Shown piece by piece: positions 26,373 through 35,099 of a DNA stretch of 64,000 bases. Source of the DNA: an uncultured bacterium (GTDB taxonomy: Bacteria > Verrucomicrobiota > Kiritimatiellia > CAIVKH01); assembly GCA_937958885.1 (NCBI GenBank), contig CALGMT010000004.1:1-64000 (forward strand), given 5' to 3'. A program made the position numbers and the translations under genes. Positions within the stretch are counted from its first letter, which is position 1. Each line of letters opens with the position of its first letter. Under the pieces are notes generated by a model. It ran no database searches. It was not told the DNA's origin and worked only from the letters and a program-made list of their open reading frames with translations.

Positions 26373-27450
26373 GCGCTGGATGCTGCGCGCGATTGCGCAA
26401 GCGCGGCGCGGCGAAGGCCTGACGCGCCCCAATCCGCCGGTCGGCGCGGTGATCGTGAAAAACAACCGTTTGCTGGCCGAGGGCTATCATCGGCGCGCCG
26501 GCGGCCCGCACGCGGAGATTGTCGCGCTCCGGAAGGCCGGCGATCGGGCGCGCGGGGCGGACCTCTATGTCACGCTCGAACCGTGCAGCACATGGGGCCG
26601 TACGCCGCCGTGCGTGGAGGCCATCATACGCGCAGGTATCCGCCGCGTGATCTGCGGCGCAACCGACCCGAATCCCCGCCATGCCGGCCGCGGATTTCGA
26701 CTCTTGCGCAACGCGGGGATCGAGGTGGCGACCGCAGTCGCACACGCGCCATGCGAGGAATTGATTGCGCCCTTCGCGATGCTCCAGCGAATGGGTCGGC
26801 CGTTCGTGACGCTGAAACTCGGCATGACCCTCGATGGCCGCATTGCGGACCGCAGCGGAAAATCGAAATGGATCACGGGTCCGCGCGCGCGCCGCATCGT
26901 TCATGCGCTGCGCCGGCGCGTGGACGGCATCCTCGTCGGCCGCGAGACCGTTCGCCTCGACAATCCGTCGCTTTTGCCGGTTCCTGCGCGCGGTCGGTCG
27001 CCGCGGCGAATCGTGCTGGATCCGAAAGGGCGCTTGCCGCTGAATCGGAAGATCTTTTCAGACGAGTGGCGCGCGCACACGCTGGTCTTCGTCGGGCCTG
27101 ACGCGCCGATGCAGTATTGTGAAGCGCTCGATGCGCGCGGCGTGGAATGGGAGGTATTGCCGCTGGTGCGCGGCCGGTTTGTCTTGTCCCGCGTGATGCG
27201 CGCGCTCGGCGCGCGCGGGCTGTTGCACGTGCTGTGCGAGGGCGGCGGCGATCTGGCGGCGGGGCTGGTGCGCGAACGCTTGGCGGACGAGGCGTGGTTC
27301 TTCATCGCGCCGCGCATACTGGGCGGCGCCGGCCGCCCGGCGATCGGCGGCGCCGGATGGCCGTTGGAACGCGCGCCGCACTGGAAGTGGATCGAAGCGA
27401 CACCCGTCGGACCCGACTGGTGGATTCGCGTCAGACCGGAGGAAACCTGA
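26344..27450 (+). CDS. ribD: Bifunctional riboflavin deaminase/reductase RibD
   Basis: RibD deaminates and then reduces the pyrimidine intermediate of riboflavin synthesis. With GTG 26344, seven bases after AAGGAG, it has 368 residues; ATG 26350 is an alternative. The deaminase zinc motif is HAEIVAL with PCSTWGRTPPC (the PCxxxGxTPPC signature). The reductase half starts near residue 150 with FVTLKLGMTLDGRIA and ends with the ILGGAGRPAI run. The ribosome-binding site lies inside ftsY. The stop overlaps the ribE start by one base. Confidence 0.94.
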   Translation: MRMRVSSADERWMLRAIAQARRGEGLTRPNPPVGAVIVKNNRLLAEGYHRRAGGPHAEIVALRKAGDRARGADLYVTLEPCSTWGRTPPCVEAIIRAGIRRVICGATDPNPRHAGRGFRLLRNAGIEVATAVAHAPCEELIAPFAMLQRMGRPFVTLKLGMTLDGRIADRSGKSKWITGPRARRIVHALRRRVDGILVGRETVRLDNPSLLPVPARGRSPRRIVLDPKGRLPLNRKIFSDEWRAHTLVFVGPDAPMQYCEALDARGVEWEVLPLVRGRFVLSRVMRALGARGLLHVLCEGGGDLAAGLVRERLADEAWFFIAPRILGGAGRPAIGGAGWPLERAPHWKWIEATPVGPDWWIRVRPEET

Positions 27451-28043
27451 TGTTCACGGGCATTATTCAGCGATTGGGCGAGATTGAGCACATCGAGCGC
27501 GGCGGCGGACACGGCCGTTTGCGCATCCGCGCGGGGGACTGGTCGCCGCCGATTGCGCTGGGCGAGAGCATCGCGATCGAGGGCATTTGCCTGACCGTGA
27601 CGGAGGAACTAAAGGGCGTCCTCGCATTTGACGTGCTGAAAGAGACGTTCGATCGAACGAATCTCGGCGAGAAGAAAGTCGGTTCGCGCGTGAACCTGGA
27701 GCGTGCGTTGCGCGTCGGCGATGCGCTGGGCGGCCATTTCGTGACGGGTCATGTGGATGGGGTGGGGCGGGTCCGCAAGATCACGCCTGTCGGGCGCGAC
27801 TGGATACTGGAAGTCGAGTGCGATTCCGCGTTGATGGCGCAGATGGTGGGGAAGGGATCGATCGCCGTATCCGGCGTGAGCCTCACCCTGGTGGATCTCA
27901 TGCGCGATGGATTCACCGTGCATTTGATTCCGCACACGTGGGAAAACACATCGCTGTCCGCGCTGGCCCCCGGTCATGCCGTCAACCTGGAGACGGACAT
28001 GATCGGGAAATATGTTCAGCGTCTGTTGTCGCTCCGCTCGTGA
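27450..28043 (+). CDS. ribE: Riboflavin synthase alpha subunit
   Basis: The last enzyme of riboflavin synthesis, dismuting two lumazine molecules. It has 197 residues made of two similar beta-barrel halves: MFTGIIQ with GESIAIEGICLTV in the first, and GHFVTGHVDGVG with GKGSIAVSGVSLTLV in the second. ATG 27450 overlaps the ribD stop and follows GGAGGAAA. It closes the operon; ribBA, ribH, ribD and ribE together cover all committed steps except a dedicated phosphatase. Confidence 0.95.
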   Translation: MFTGIIQRLGEIEHIERGGGHGRLRIRAGDWSPPIALGESIAIEGICLTVTEELKGVLAFDVLKETFDRTNLGEKKVGSRVNLERALRVGDALGGHFVTGHVDGVGRVRKITPVGRDWILEVECDSALMAQMVGKGSIAVSGVSLTLVDLMRDGFTVHLIPHTWENTSLSALAPGHAVNLETDMIGKYVQRLLSLRS

Positions 28044-28066
28044 TTGCGCCGCGGAGGGCGCACAGC

Positions 28067-28146
28067 GTTTTTACCGAGCATGGAAATTTAAAAAAAGTTT
28101 TTACAGAGCATGGAACTTTTAAAAAAAGTTTTTACAGCGCATGGAA
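28067..28146 (+). repeat. Extragenic repeat, three direct copies
   Basis: Three tandem copies of the repeat unit (28067-28085, shortened; 28090-28115; 28121-28146) fill the gap between the converging ribE and methyltransferase genes. The first and third vary by one base in the ACAGAGCATGG core (ACCGAGC and ACAGCGC). The unit is spaced about 31 bases from copy to copy. Confidence 0.85.
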
Positions 28147-28149
28147 TTT

Positions 28150-29166
28150 TCAAGCGCGCGGCTTGAACAGATAGTGGCCGACGTACCAGGCGCGACCGCC
28201 GTCGTAGGCGAACAGCTCTGCGCAGGCGAGGAAGAAGATGCGCCAATAAACCCACCACGTTTGAGCCTGAGGGCGTCCGTAGGTCTCTTCGAAGAGGGGC
28301 CAGAGCGCGGCGCGCGCGGCATCCATTCGGCTGAGCCACGCTTCGAGCGTGCGGGCGTAGTGGATGCCGTTCACTTTCCACGATTCGATTTGAATGAGAT
28401 CGCGATCGAACCGGCTCAATAAATCGAACGAAGGCATGATGCCGCCGGTAAAAAAGTAGCGCGCCATCCAGTCGTTATCGCCGTCGGTTTCAAAGGGGTA
28501 GGCGAAGCGGTCATGGCAAAAAATATGGACGAAGAGGCGTCCATCCGGCTGGAGCCAGCGCCGAATGCGGGCGAGCAACTCTTGATAATTTCGCATGTGC
28601 TCGAACATTTCGACGGATACGACGCGGTCGTATTTCGCACCGGTGTCGAAGTCGTTCATATCGGCGGTGATGACGTCGAGATTGACGAGATCGCGGCGGC
28701 GCGCCGCCTGGTCAATGTAGGCCTTTTGCGTGCGGGAGTTGGAGACGGCGGTGATGCGGGCGGTGGGAAAGCGCTCCGCCATGTAGAGGGACAACGATCC
28801 CCATCCGCAACCGAGTTCGAGTATACGATGACCGGGTGCCAGTCCGGCTCGGTCGCAGGTGAGCGCGAGCATGGTTTCCTCCGCGGCGGCGAGGTCGGGG
28901 GTGCGGTCGTCCCACCAGCAACTGCTGTATTTCATGCGGGGTCCGAGAACGACCTTGAAAAAATCGGTGGGGACCTCGTAGTGCTGTTGGTTCGCGTCGT
29001 CCGTGTGAATCGCGATGGGGCTGCGTTTGAGTTCCTCGACAAACGCGTCGAGGCTTCGTGCGCCGGATGCCTCCATGCGCAAACGTTTGGCGAGCAGCCG
29101 ACGGATGCCCCAACGCAACATCGAATCGGGGATCCATTCGCGCTCTATCAGGGACCAGGGTTTCAT
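28150..29166 (-). CDS. CFA-type SAM-dependent methyltransferase
   Basis: A 338-residue methyltransferase of the cyclopropane-fatty-acid-synthase superfamily. The open frame runs on to 30045, but the family start MKPWSLIERE is at 29166 and overlaps the previous stop as ATGA. The SAM-binding motif is LELGCGWGSLSLYMAERF. The conserved Tyr-Ser-Cys region of CFA synthase reads KYSSCWW, closer to the N-methyltransferase-like branch, and SVEMFEHM keeps the catalytic Glu. The substrate may be a lipid or an amine; the DUF1295 partner favours a lipid. It ends beside three extragenic repeats. Confidence 0.82.
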   Translation of the reverse strand: MKPWSLIEREWIPDSMLRWGIRRLLAKRLRMEASGARSLDAFVEELKRSPIAIHTDDANQQHYEVPTDFFKVVLGPRMKYSSCWWDDRTPDLAAAEETMLALTCDRAGLAPGHRILELGCGWGSLSLYMAERFPTARITAVSNSRTQKAYIDQAARRRDLVNLDVITADMNDFDTGAKYDRVVSVEMFEHMRNYQELLARIRRWLQPDGRLFVHIFCHDRFAYPFETDGDNDWMARYFFTGGIMPSFDLLSRFDRDLIQIESWKVNGIHYARTLEAWLSRMDAARAALWPLFEETYGRPQAQTWWVYWRIFFLACAELFAYDGGRAWYVGHYLFKPRA

Positions 29167-29951
29167 GAAGAAGCCTTTCGTGGAAACCACGGGAAAAAGG
29201 CGCTGGTTTCGCGCTGGTAGGCGCGATACGCGTCGCCCTTGCTGCGCAGGGCTTGCGCCTCGGTGGCCGGAATTCCGGTAACGCGGAACAGGAGATAGAG
29301 AATGGCGGCTGGGCAGGCCAGCGCTATCGCGCCGAGGGGCGCGGGCAGCGCGAACAAAGCGATGCCGACCCACGTGAGCCACTCGAAGAAATAGTTGGGA
29401 TGCCTGGAATAGCGCCAGAGTCCGCGTTTGCAGACCGGACCTTCGCGCACGGCGGATTTTTTGAAGGCATCCAATTGGGCGTCCGCGACGGACTCGCCGA
29501 CCCATCCGACGATCCAGATGGCGAGCCCCGCAGTATGCAGGGGGGTCCACAATAGGTCGGTTGCGGCGGCGAGCAGCGCGTATGGGAGCGCGAAAAAAGC
29601 GACGGTCAATGCTTGGAGCTGGTAGAAACCGAAGAGTTTTCGTTGGAAGTTCGCGCCCCAATCGGCGCGGAGCTGGGTGTAGCGGCCATCTTCCGGCTTG
29701 CCGTGCCCGCGCTGGTGGATGTGCCACGCAAGGCGGAACCCCCACAGCGCGCCCATGCAGCCGGCGGCGATGCGGAGGAGCGGCGAGGCCGACCCAGCGA
29801 CCGAATAGCCGACGGCGAGCGCGGCGATTCCAGCCGACCAGCCCACATCGACGATGCCCGCATTGCCGGTGCGGCGTTGGATGAACCACAGCACAGTCAT
29901 CAGCAGCATCGCGAAGGCGAGCCCCGCCAAGCTGAAGATCAGGACATACAT
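29163..29951 (-). CDS. DUF1295 membrane protein (steroid 5-alpha-reductase-like)
   Basis: A 262-residue membrane protein of the DUF1295 family, related to 3-oxo-5-alpha-steroid 4-dehydrogenases and isoprenylcysteine methyltransferases. Five to six membrane segments are seen. The C-terminal cofactor region has LWRYSRHPNYFFEWLTWVG, the family hallmark with the His-Pro-Asn-Tyr and Glu residues. Start ATG 29951 is chosen over the longer frame to 30086, which is only an overlap with DUF2062. DUF1295 genes are often found beside CFA-type methyltransferases, as here. The reaction is unknown; reduction of a methylated or unsaturated lipid is a guess. Confidence 0.85.
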   Translation of the reverse strand: MYVLIFSLAGLAFAMLLMTVLWFIQRRTGNAGIVDVGWSAGIAALAVGYSVAGSASPLLRIAAGCMGALWGFRLAWHIHQRGHGKPEDGRYTQLRADWGANFQRKLFGFYQLQALTVAFFALPYALLAAATDLLWTPLHTAGLAIWIVGWVGESVADAQLDAFKKSAVREGPVCKRGLWRYSRHPNYFFEWLTWVGIALFALPAPLGAIALACPAAILYLLFRVTGIPATEAQALRSKGDAYRAYQRETSAFFPWFPRKASS

Positions 29952-30427
29952 GTCGCGGCCTCGCACGGGGGGTGTCGTTGCCTCTGCACACGCCGAAGAA
30001 GGGGCGCGAGGAGGAAATAGAACAGGGGAACGAAGACAATCGCAAACAGCGCCCATGCGACGACGGCGCGCCATGTAGTGTCCCACAGCAATACTATGGC
30101 GTGCCGGACGCCTTCTTTGAAAATCGCCGCAATTTCGGAGGGCATGAGGTTCAGTGGAGGCGCGCGAAAGAGGAATTCACCCGCGCGGTAGAACGGGATC
30201 AACAGGGCGATTTGAAGCGGATAGACGATCCAATTCGCCGCCTGAATCGCGACGAGATTGAGTCGAAAGCCGATCGCGACGGCCGTGCACAACAGAGTTG
30301 TGACACCCAGGACCGGTATTACCCCAATCGCGACGCCGATCGCCAGGCTCCACGCGATGCGCTCGGGCGTAATGCCTTGGCGCAGGAGACCTAAAACCGC
30401 GTCAAACGATCGCCGAAACGGGTTCAT
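29939..30427 (-). CDS. DUF2062 membrane protein
   Basis: A 162-residue protein of the DUF2062 family, often found in lipid and cell-surface gene sets. It has three to four hydrophobic segments; the family pattern SLAIGVAIGVIPVLGVTTLL and ANWIVYPLQIALLIPFY is clear. Start ATG 30427 overlaps the DUF1475 stop, and its own end overlaps the DUF1295 start by 13 bases. It likely works with the neighbours in the membrane. No catalytic residue can be named. Confidence 0.8.
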   Translation of the reverse strand: MNPFRRSFDAVLGLLRQGITPERIAWSLAIGVAIGVIPVLGVTTLLCTAVAIGFRLNLVAIQAANWIVYPLQIALLIPFYRAGEFLFRAPPLNLMPSEIAAIFKEGVRHAIVLLWDTTWRAVVAWALFAIVFVPLFYFLLAPLLRRVQRQRHPPCEAATCMS

Positions 30428-30762
30428 ACCGTTCTCCGCAGCAGGATGGCGGACACCGGTTGACCCGGCGGCAGACGAAACAACTCGCGCAGCACATAAA
30501 ACGCCATGGCGAAATTGCCGAGCAGCATGATCGCGACAAACCATCCGATTCGAGCGGCGGCGCGCGGTTCCTTATAAAACACCCAGACATAGAAGGTGAG
30601 GAACCCGAAGTAGGCGTCGAACAACGTCGCGACGACCCACGGATCGCGGATGAGGTCTGCCGTCGCGGTTAGCACATCGCGATCGAGGCTCGCACGGATC
30701 GTCGCCCACAGCATGCCGACAATGACGACAACGAAAATCGTTGCTACAGAAAACTTAGCCAT
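30424..30762 (-). CDS. DUF1475-like small membrane protein, first gene of the operon
   Basis: A 112-residue protein with three hydrophobic segments (about 5-22, 43-62, 72-92). The middle has ATLFDAYFGFLTFYVWVFYKE, a pattern I associate with DUF1475 proteins. ATG 30762 is taken as the start; a longer frame to 31248 is antisense to the zinc-ribbon gene and is rejected. It is the first of four coupled genes with DUF2062, DUF1295 and the CFA-type methyltransferase. Its function is unknown. Confidence 0.7.
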   Translation of the reverse strand: MAKFSVATIFVVVIVGMLWATIRASLDRDVLTATADLIRDPWVVATLFDAYFGFLTFYVWVFYKEPRAAARIGWFVAIMLLGNFAMAFYVLRELFRLPPGQPVSAILLRRTV

Positions 30763-30861
30763 ACTTTTAATTCGCCTCCGATGCTGTTTGCTTACAGTGC
30801 GGTCGTTGACTTTGGGGAGCGGCCTCCGTATGGTCGACGTTTTACCGCAGGAGGCGGAGCG

Positions 30862-31563
30862 TTGACGACCATTGAAAAATTGCTCGTATTGCAGGACCGA
30901 GATCGCCGAATCAAGCAGTTGGCTCGGGATACGGAGGAAATCCCCGCCCGCAAAAGCTTGAGCGAGGCCACGCTCAACGCGCACAAGGCGGCGTTGGCGG
31001 AGGCGCAGGATGCCTTGAAGAAGAATGCCGCGGCGATTAAAGCCGTCGAGCTGGAGATCGAATCCCACCGCGAGCGGATTCTCAAGCTGCGCACCCAGCA
31101 GAATAACGTGCGCACGAACGAAGAGTATCGGACATTCGAGCGCGAGATTGCGGCGGCCGAGAAAGCGATTCGCGATGAGGAGGACAAGGAGATTGTCCTG
31201 ATGGAGGAGGCCGAGGGGCTTCGCGTCAACGTCGCGATGATGGAGCAAAAGCTAAAGGCGGAGCAAAAGGTGGTCGATGCCGATGCGCAGGCGCTAAACC
31301 AGCGCTTGGACGTAATTCGCCGGGAGGCAGAGGCGCTGGCCGTCGAACGCGCAGCGTTGGCGAAGGATATCGACGCGGACTGGCTGGCCCGATACGAGCG
31401 CATTTTCAAGCACACCGGCGATTATGCGGTGGTGCCGCTGGAGAGCGGATCGTGCGGGGGATGCCACATGAAGTTGCCGCCGCAAGTGGTGCAGGACGCC
31501 AAGCGAAACGAAACGATGACCGTCTGCTCCTATTGCGGTCGGCTCTTGTACTGGCGGACGTGA
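30862..31563 (+). CDS. Coiled-coil protein with C4 zinc ribbon
   Basis: A 233-residue protein starting at TTG 30862, seven bases after a perfect AGGAGG; the in-frame ATG at 30781 has no such site. Residues about 5-180 are a long antiparallel coiled coil with the conserved LRTQQNNVRTNEEYRTFEREI. The C-terminus holds a four-cysteine zinc ribbon (CGGC and CSYC). This is the CT398/DUF164-like family found in chlamydiae and many other bacteria; a chlamydial member has been reported to interact with sigma-54 and flagellar or type III secretion parts. The role here is unknown. It precedes the RNase P RNA gene. Confidence 0.85.
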   Translation: MTTIEKLLVLQDRDRRIKQLARDTEEIPARKSLSEATLNAHKAALAEAQDALKKNAAAIKAVELEIESHRERILKLRTQQNNVRTNEEYRTFEREIAAAEKAIRDEEDKEIVLMEEAEGLRVNVAMMEQKLKAEQKVVDADAQALNQRLDVIRREAEALAVERAALAKDIDADWLARYERIFKHTGDYAVVPLESGSCGGCHMKLPPQVVQDAKRNETMTVCSYCGRLLYWRT

Positions 31564-31575
31564 ATGGGGTAGTTT
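31546..31575 (+). promoter_or_regulatory. Predicted promoter of the RNase P RNA gene
   Basis: TTGTAC (31546-31551), an 18-base spacer and TAGTTT (31570-31575), lying across the end of the zinc-ribbon gene. The expected start point matches the first paired base of the RNA at 31582. Confidence 0.55.
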
Positions 31576-31581
31576 CACGTA

Positions 31582-31980
31582 GGAGCTGTATGGCGCCCGG
31601 TCGCTCCTCCGGCCTTCGGGACGGAGGGGAGGAAAGTCCGGACTCCACAGGGCAGGGCGTCCCGGCCGGCGACGGTCGGGAGGGGCGCGGGTAAACCGCG
31701 CCGACGGAAAGTGCCACAGAAATCAGACCGTCCCGACCGCGTGAGCGGAAGGGATAAGGGTGAAACGGCGGTGTAAGAGACCACCGTCCCGCGTCGCGAG
31801 GCGCGGGGCAAGGCAAACCCCGCCTGGAGCAAGATCGCATAGGAGATACGAGGCGGCCCGTCTCCTCCCGTTTCGGCGGGGGACCCCGTTTGCGGGGGGT
31901 GTCTCGGGTTGATCGCACTAGATAAATGACCGGCCCGCTTCGGCGGGAACAGAATCCGGCTTACCGCGCCATGCGGCTCC
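31582..31980 (+). ncRNA. rnpB: RNase P RNA, bacterial type A
   Basis: The catalytic RNA that trims tRNA 5' ends. All universal blocks occur in order: GAGGAAAGTCCGGACTCC, CAGAAATCAGACCG, AAGGGTGAAACGGCGGTGTA, AAGGCAAACCCC, AGATAAATGACCG and ACAGAATCCGGCTTA. The ends form a long P1 helix (31582-31596 with 31966-31980, 15 bp with two G-U pairs), which fixes the boundaries. The length, about 399 bases, fits an ancestral type A RNA. The GspC-like gene starts 11 bases after it. Confidence 0.97.
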
Positions 31981-31990
31981 CCGGTTGGAC

Positions 31991-32893
31991 ATGAATGACA
32001 CGCTTACGAAGGCGGCCCGCGTTGCCGCATGCACGTTGGCCGCTTTGGCGCTCGCGCTTGCGGCCCATTATTATCTCTTGTTCCGCCGTTTGCCGCGCGC
32101 AACGCCGCCAGCACGGACGCCGCCTTCGGCGTTCTCTCGCGGGATCGATCTGCCGCCCGCGGAGGCGTGGAAGGTGTTTCAACTGGCCGGCGTCGCGGCC
32201 CGCGATGCGGGACCGCTCGCGGAGCGCTTCCGCCTCGCAGGCACCTTTTTCTTATACGGCGACGATGCGGACGGTCAGGGCGGCGAACGCAGGCGCGCCA
32301 TCGTCGACGATCTGGCGGAGCGCAAGCAGTTGCTCGTTTCCGAGGAGCAGGATATCGCGGGCTACACGGTGACGCGCATCGAGCCGGATCGCATTCGACT
32401 GCGGCGCGACGGAATCGAGCACGAACTCTTGTTGAGCTTCAGCGCGGTGAGCGCGGCGGCCGCATCGCCCGCGTCCGAGCGCTCGGCGGATGCGGTTTCA
32501 ATGGAGGACATGCCCGCCATCGAGAGCACGCGCTTCGGCAAGCGCGTGGGAGAAAACCGATGGGTCATTCGCCGGGAGGAGCTGCTGCGTTATTATGCCG
32601 AGTTGCTCGACGACCCGGAGCGTATCGCGAATGTCTATGCCTCGCTGAAGCCGAAGTATGAGGATAACGCCATCGCCGGCTATGTCCTGAACACGGAGGG
32701 GGAGGGGGACTTTTTTCGCGCGATTGGCCTTCAGGAGGGCGACGTGATTCGGCGCGTCAATTCGATGCGGATGGTGAGCCAGCGGCGGGCGGAGTATTTC
32801 ATCTCGGAATTCATGAAGAACCGCGTGAGCGCGCTGGTGTTCGATATCGAGCGCGGCGAGCAAGCGGAGAAGCTGATCTACTTGATTCGTTGA
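31991..32893 (+). CDS. GspC-like protein with C-terminal PDZ domain
   Basis: A 300-residue protein with one N-terminal membrane segment (about 12-32), a periplasmic part with the type II secretion GspC 'homology region' look (WKVFQLAGVAARD, then ERFRLAGTFFLYGD), a variable linker, and a C-terminal PDZ-like domain (YVLNTEGEGDFFRAIGLQEGDVI and onwards). GspC links the inner-membrane platform to the outer-membrane secretin in type II secretion. No other gsp gene is in the window, so this is an isolated copy. ATG 31991 and 31997 are both plausible. Its last 16 bases overlap the converging RNase R gene. Confidence 0.7.
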   Translation: MNDTLTKAARVAACTLAALALALAAHYYLLFRRLPRATPPARTPPSAFSRGIDLPPAEAWKVFQLAGVAARDAGPLAERFRLAGTFFLYGDDADGQGGERRRAIVDDLAERKQLLVSEEQDIAGYTVTRIEPDRIRLRRDGIEHELLLSFSAVSAAAASPASERSADAVSMEDMPAIESTRFGKRVGENRWVIRREELLRYYAELLDDPERIANVYASLKPKYEDNAIAGYVLNTEGEGDFFRAIGLQEGDVIRRVNSMRMVSQRRAEYFISEFMKNRVSALVFDIERGEQAEKLIYLIR

Positions 32894-35037
32894 CGCCGTC
32901 GTTCACGCGCGTCCGAGCGGGCCGCGTGTTCGTCCGCGAGGGCAAAATCAATCCGCTGCTTTCGCTCGTCCACCCGGCATAGTTCCACGCGGAGGAGGTC
33001 GCCGATACGGAAGCGACGATGCGAATGCCGGCCGAGGATTAGGCCCTCGTCGGCGAGGATAACAAAATGGTCATCGCCGAGATCGTTGATCGGGATCAAC
33101 CCGCGCTGCAGCGACTCAACGAGTTCGACAAGCAGTCCTCGTGGAAGCACGCCGGTGACAATCGCATCGTGCGGCCCGATGTCGCCTGCGTTCAGGCGCT
33201 CGGCATAGAACTCGATGCATTTCTGGCGGAGGCTTTCCTGTTCCGCCTCGTCCGCGTTGCGCTCAGTCTCGCTGCAATGCGCCGCCAGGCGGCGCACGTC
33301 GTCATGCCGGTAGGGCATGCGCGCCTTCGCTTCGGCAGCTTTCAAGAGACGGTGCACGATGAGGTCGGGATAGCGGCGAATCGGCGAGGTGAAGTGTGTG
33401 TAGCGCGGGAAACCCAGCCCGAAATGCTCCGCGAGGCGGTCGGAATACAGCGCGCGTTTCAAGTTGCGCAGAATGGCGAGGTTGATGATGTACTCGGGCG
33501 GCGTGCCCGCGACATCGGCGCAAATGCGATTGATGTCGCGCCGATTGCGCACCGGACGGCGAATGCCCAACTGGGCCAGCGCAGCGCTCATCGCTTCCCA
33601 TTGGTCCGGCGAAGGTTCTTCGTGAATGCGGTAAAGCGCAGGCATCCGGCGCGCGGCAATACGCTCGGCCACCGCCACGTTGGCGAGGAGCATGAACTCC
33701 TCGACCAAATGATAGGCCTCTACCGCAGTTTGCCGCCTGACGGCAATCGGCTTGCCGCGCGCATCGAGGATGCACTTCACTTCGGGCATGGAGAGATCGA
33801 GCGCGCCCGCCTCCATCCGGCGCGCGCGGAGAAGGCGCGCCAGGTCCCACATCGCCGCCAGAGGTTCGCGCACCGCTTTCGGAACGGTGGTTGCGGACGG
33901 TTGATCGAAATGGCGCTGAACCTGATCGTAGTCGAGACGGCACCGCGAGTGGATCGCTGCGGGCGCGACGCGGTGTCGAAGCGCGCGCCCCTCGCGATCG
34001 ACGGTGATCCAAACGGAATAGGTCAGGCGGTCGCAGTGGGGTTTCAGGCTGCACACATCCGACGTGAGATAAGGCGGCAGCATCGGGACGAAACTGCCGG
34101 TCAAATAGACGCTATTGCCGCGCCGCGCAGCCTCGCGATCGACAGGCGAGCCGATGGGCACAAAGTGCGACACGTCGGCAATATGGACCCCGACCTCCCA
34201 GCCCTCATCGACCTGCGTCAGCGAAATGGCGTCGTCGAAATCTCGCGCGTCCTCGGGATCGATCGTGAACGTCAACAGCGCGCGACAATCGTCGCGGCCG
34301 CGGAGGTCCTCCTCCGTGACGACCGCCCGTGCGGCCCGCGCGGCGGCCTCGACATCGGACTCAAATTCGACGGAGAGCTGGCGATTGCGCAGCAGTATGC
34401 GAACGGCCAGCCCGGGATCGCGATCATCGCCGAGATCTTCAATGACCTCGCCGCGCAGGCCCTGATTCGGCCCGCTCCAAGGCTCCAGTTCGACTGTCAC
34501 ATGATGTCGTTCGGTCAGTTCAACTCCATTGCGCGCCCCTGTGATGTGGACATTCTCCTGGATGCGCGGGTGTTCCGGCACGACATACCAGTAGTACCGA
34601 TTGCGCAGCAGGACCCCGGCGATGCGCCGATTCGGCCGCTCGGTGACACGGACGACGCGGGCTTCTTCGCGGTCGTATTCGTCGCGCCCGCGCCCGCGTC
34701 GTCGAATGGTCTCAATAAGGACGCGGTCGCCATGCAGCGCGCCGCCGAGATGCGCGCGCCCGATAAAGAACTCGCGCGAAGGGTCTTCGTCGCTCGCGGC
34801 GATAGCGCCTCCGTTGGGCAGGGCGCTGATGCGCGCGGCGATGAAGCGCCCTGCGTCGGGCAGCGCCCATCGATTCTTTCGCAGGCAGACGATCCGGCCC
34901 TCGCGTTCCAGCCGTCGCAAGAGGGCGCGCAGCTCGGCGCGCGCACGCGTCTTCACGTGGAGGGCGCTCGCGAGTTCGTGCTGTTTGAGCGGCTGATACC
35001 CCGGCTGCGCGAGGAGCGCGATCAGGCTGCTTTCCAT
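32878..35037 (-). CDS. rnr: Exoribonuclease RNase R
   Basis: A 3'-to-5' hydrolytic exoribonuclease of the RNB family that degrades structured RNA. It has 719 residues from ATG 35037, which follows GGGGC; ATG 35055 is also possible. Domains in order are an N-terminal winged-helix (about 1-65), two cold-shock domains, the RNB domain with the metal-binding Asp cluster in TIDPEDARDFDDAIS, and a C-terminal S1 domain (GDIGPHDAIVTGVLPRGLLV). The basic tail typical of RNase R is short (RERRRQRIK). It is divergent from glgA. Confidence 0.95.
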   Translation of the reverse strand: MESSLIALLAQPGYQPLKQHELASALHVKTRARAELRALLRRLEREGRIVCLRKNRWALPDAGRFIAARISALPNGGAIAASDEDPSREFFIGRAHLGGALHGDRVLIETIRRRGRGRDEYDREEARVVRVTERPNRRIAGVLLRNRYYWYVVPEHPRIQENVHITGARNGVELTERHHVTVELEPWSGPNQGLRGEVIEDLGDDRDPGLAVRILLRNRQLSVEFESDVEAAARAARAVVTEEDLRGRDDCRALLTFTIDPEDARDFDDAISLTQVDEGWEVGVHIADVSHFVPIGSPVDREAARRGNSVYLTGSFVPMLPPYLTSDVCSLKPHCDRLTYSVWITVDREGRALRHRVAPAAIHSRCRLDYDQVQRHFDQPSATTVPKAVREPLAAMWDLARLLRARRMEAGALDLSMPEVKCILDARGKPIAVRRQTAVEAYHLVEEFMLLANVAVAERIAARRMPALYRIHEEPSPDQWEAMSAALAQLGIRRPVRNRRDINRICADVAGTPPEYIINLAILRNLKRALYSDRLAEHFGLGFPRYTHFTSPIRRYPDLIVHRLLKAAEAKARMPYRHDDVRRLAAHCSETERNADEAEQESLRQKCIEFYAERLNAGDIGPHDAIVTGVLPRGLLVELVESLQRGLIPINDLGDDHFVILADEGLILGRHSHRRFRIGDLLRVELCRVDERKQRIDFALADEHAARSDARERRRQRIK

Positions 35038-35099
35038 GCTTGCCCCATGCGACATGGAAGAGGACTATATCGCGCCATCGGGGAAAGCCAAGGAGCGCG

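Noticed and set aside
28067..28146. CRISPR-like array
   Set aside because: There are only three units with spacers of four to five bases, and the same unit occurs singly elsewhere; no cas genes are present.
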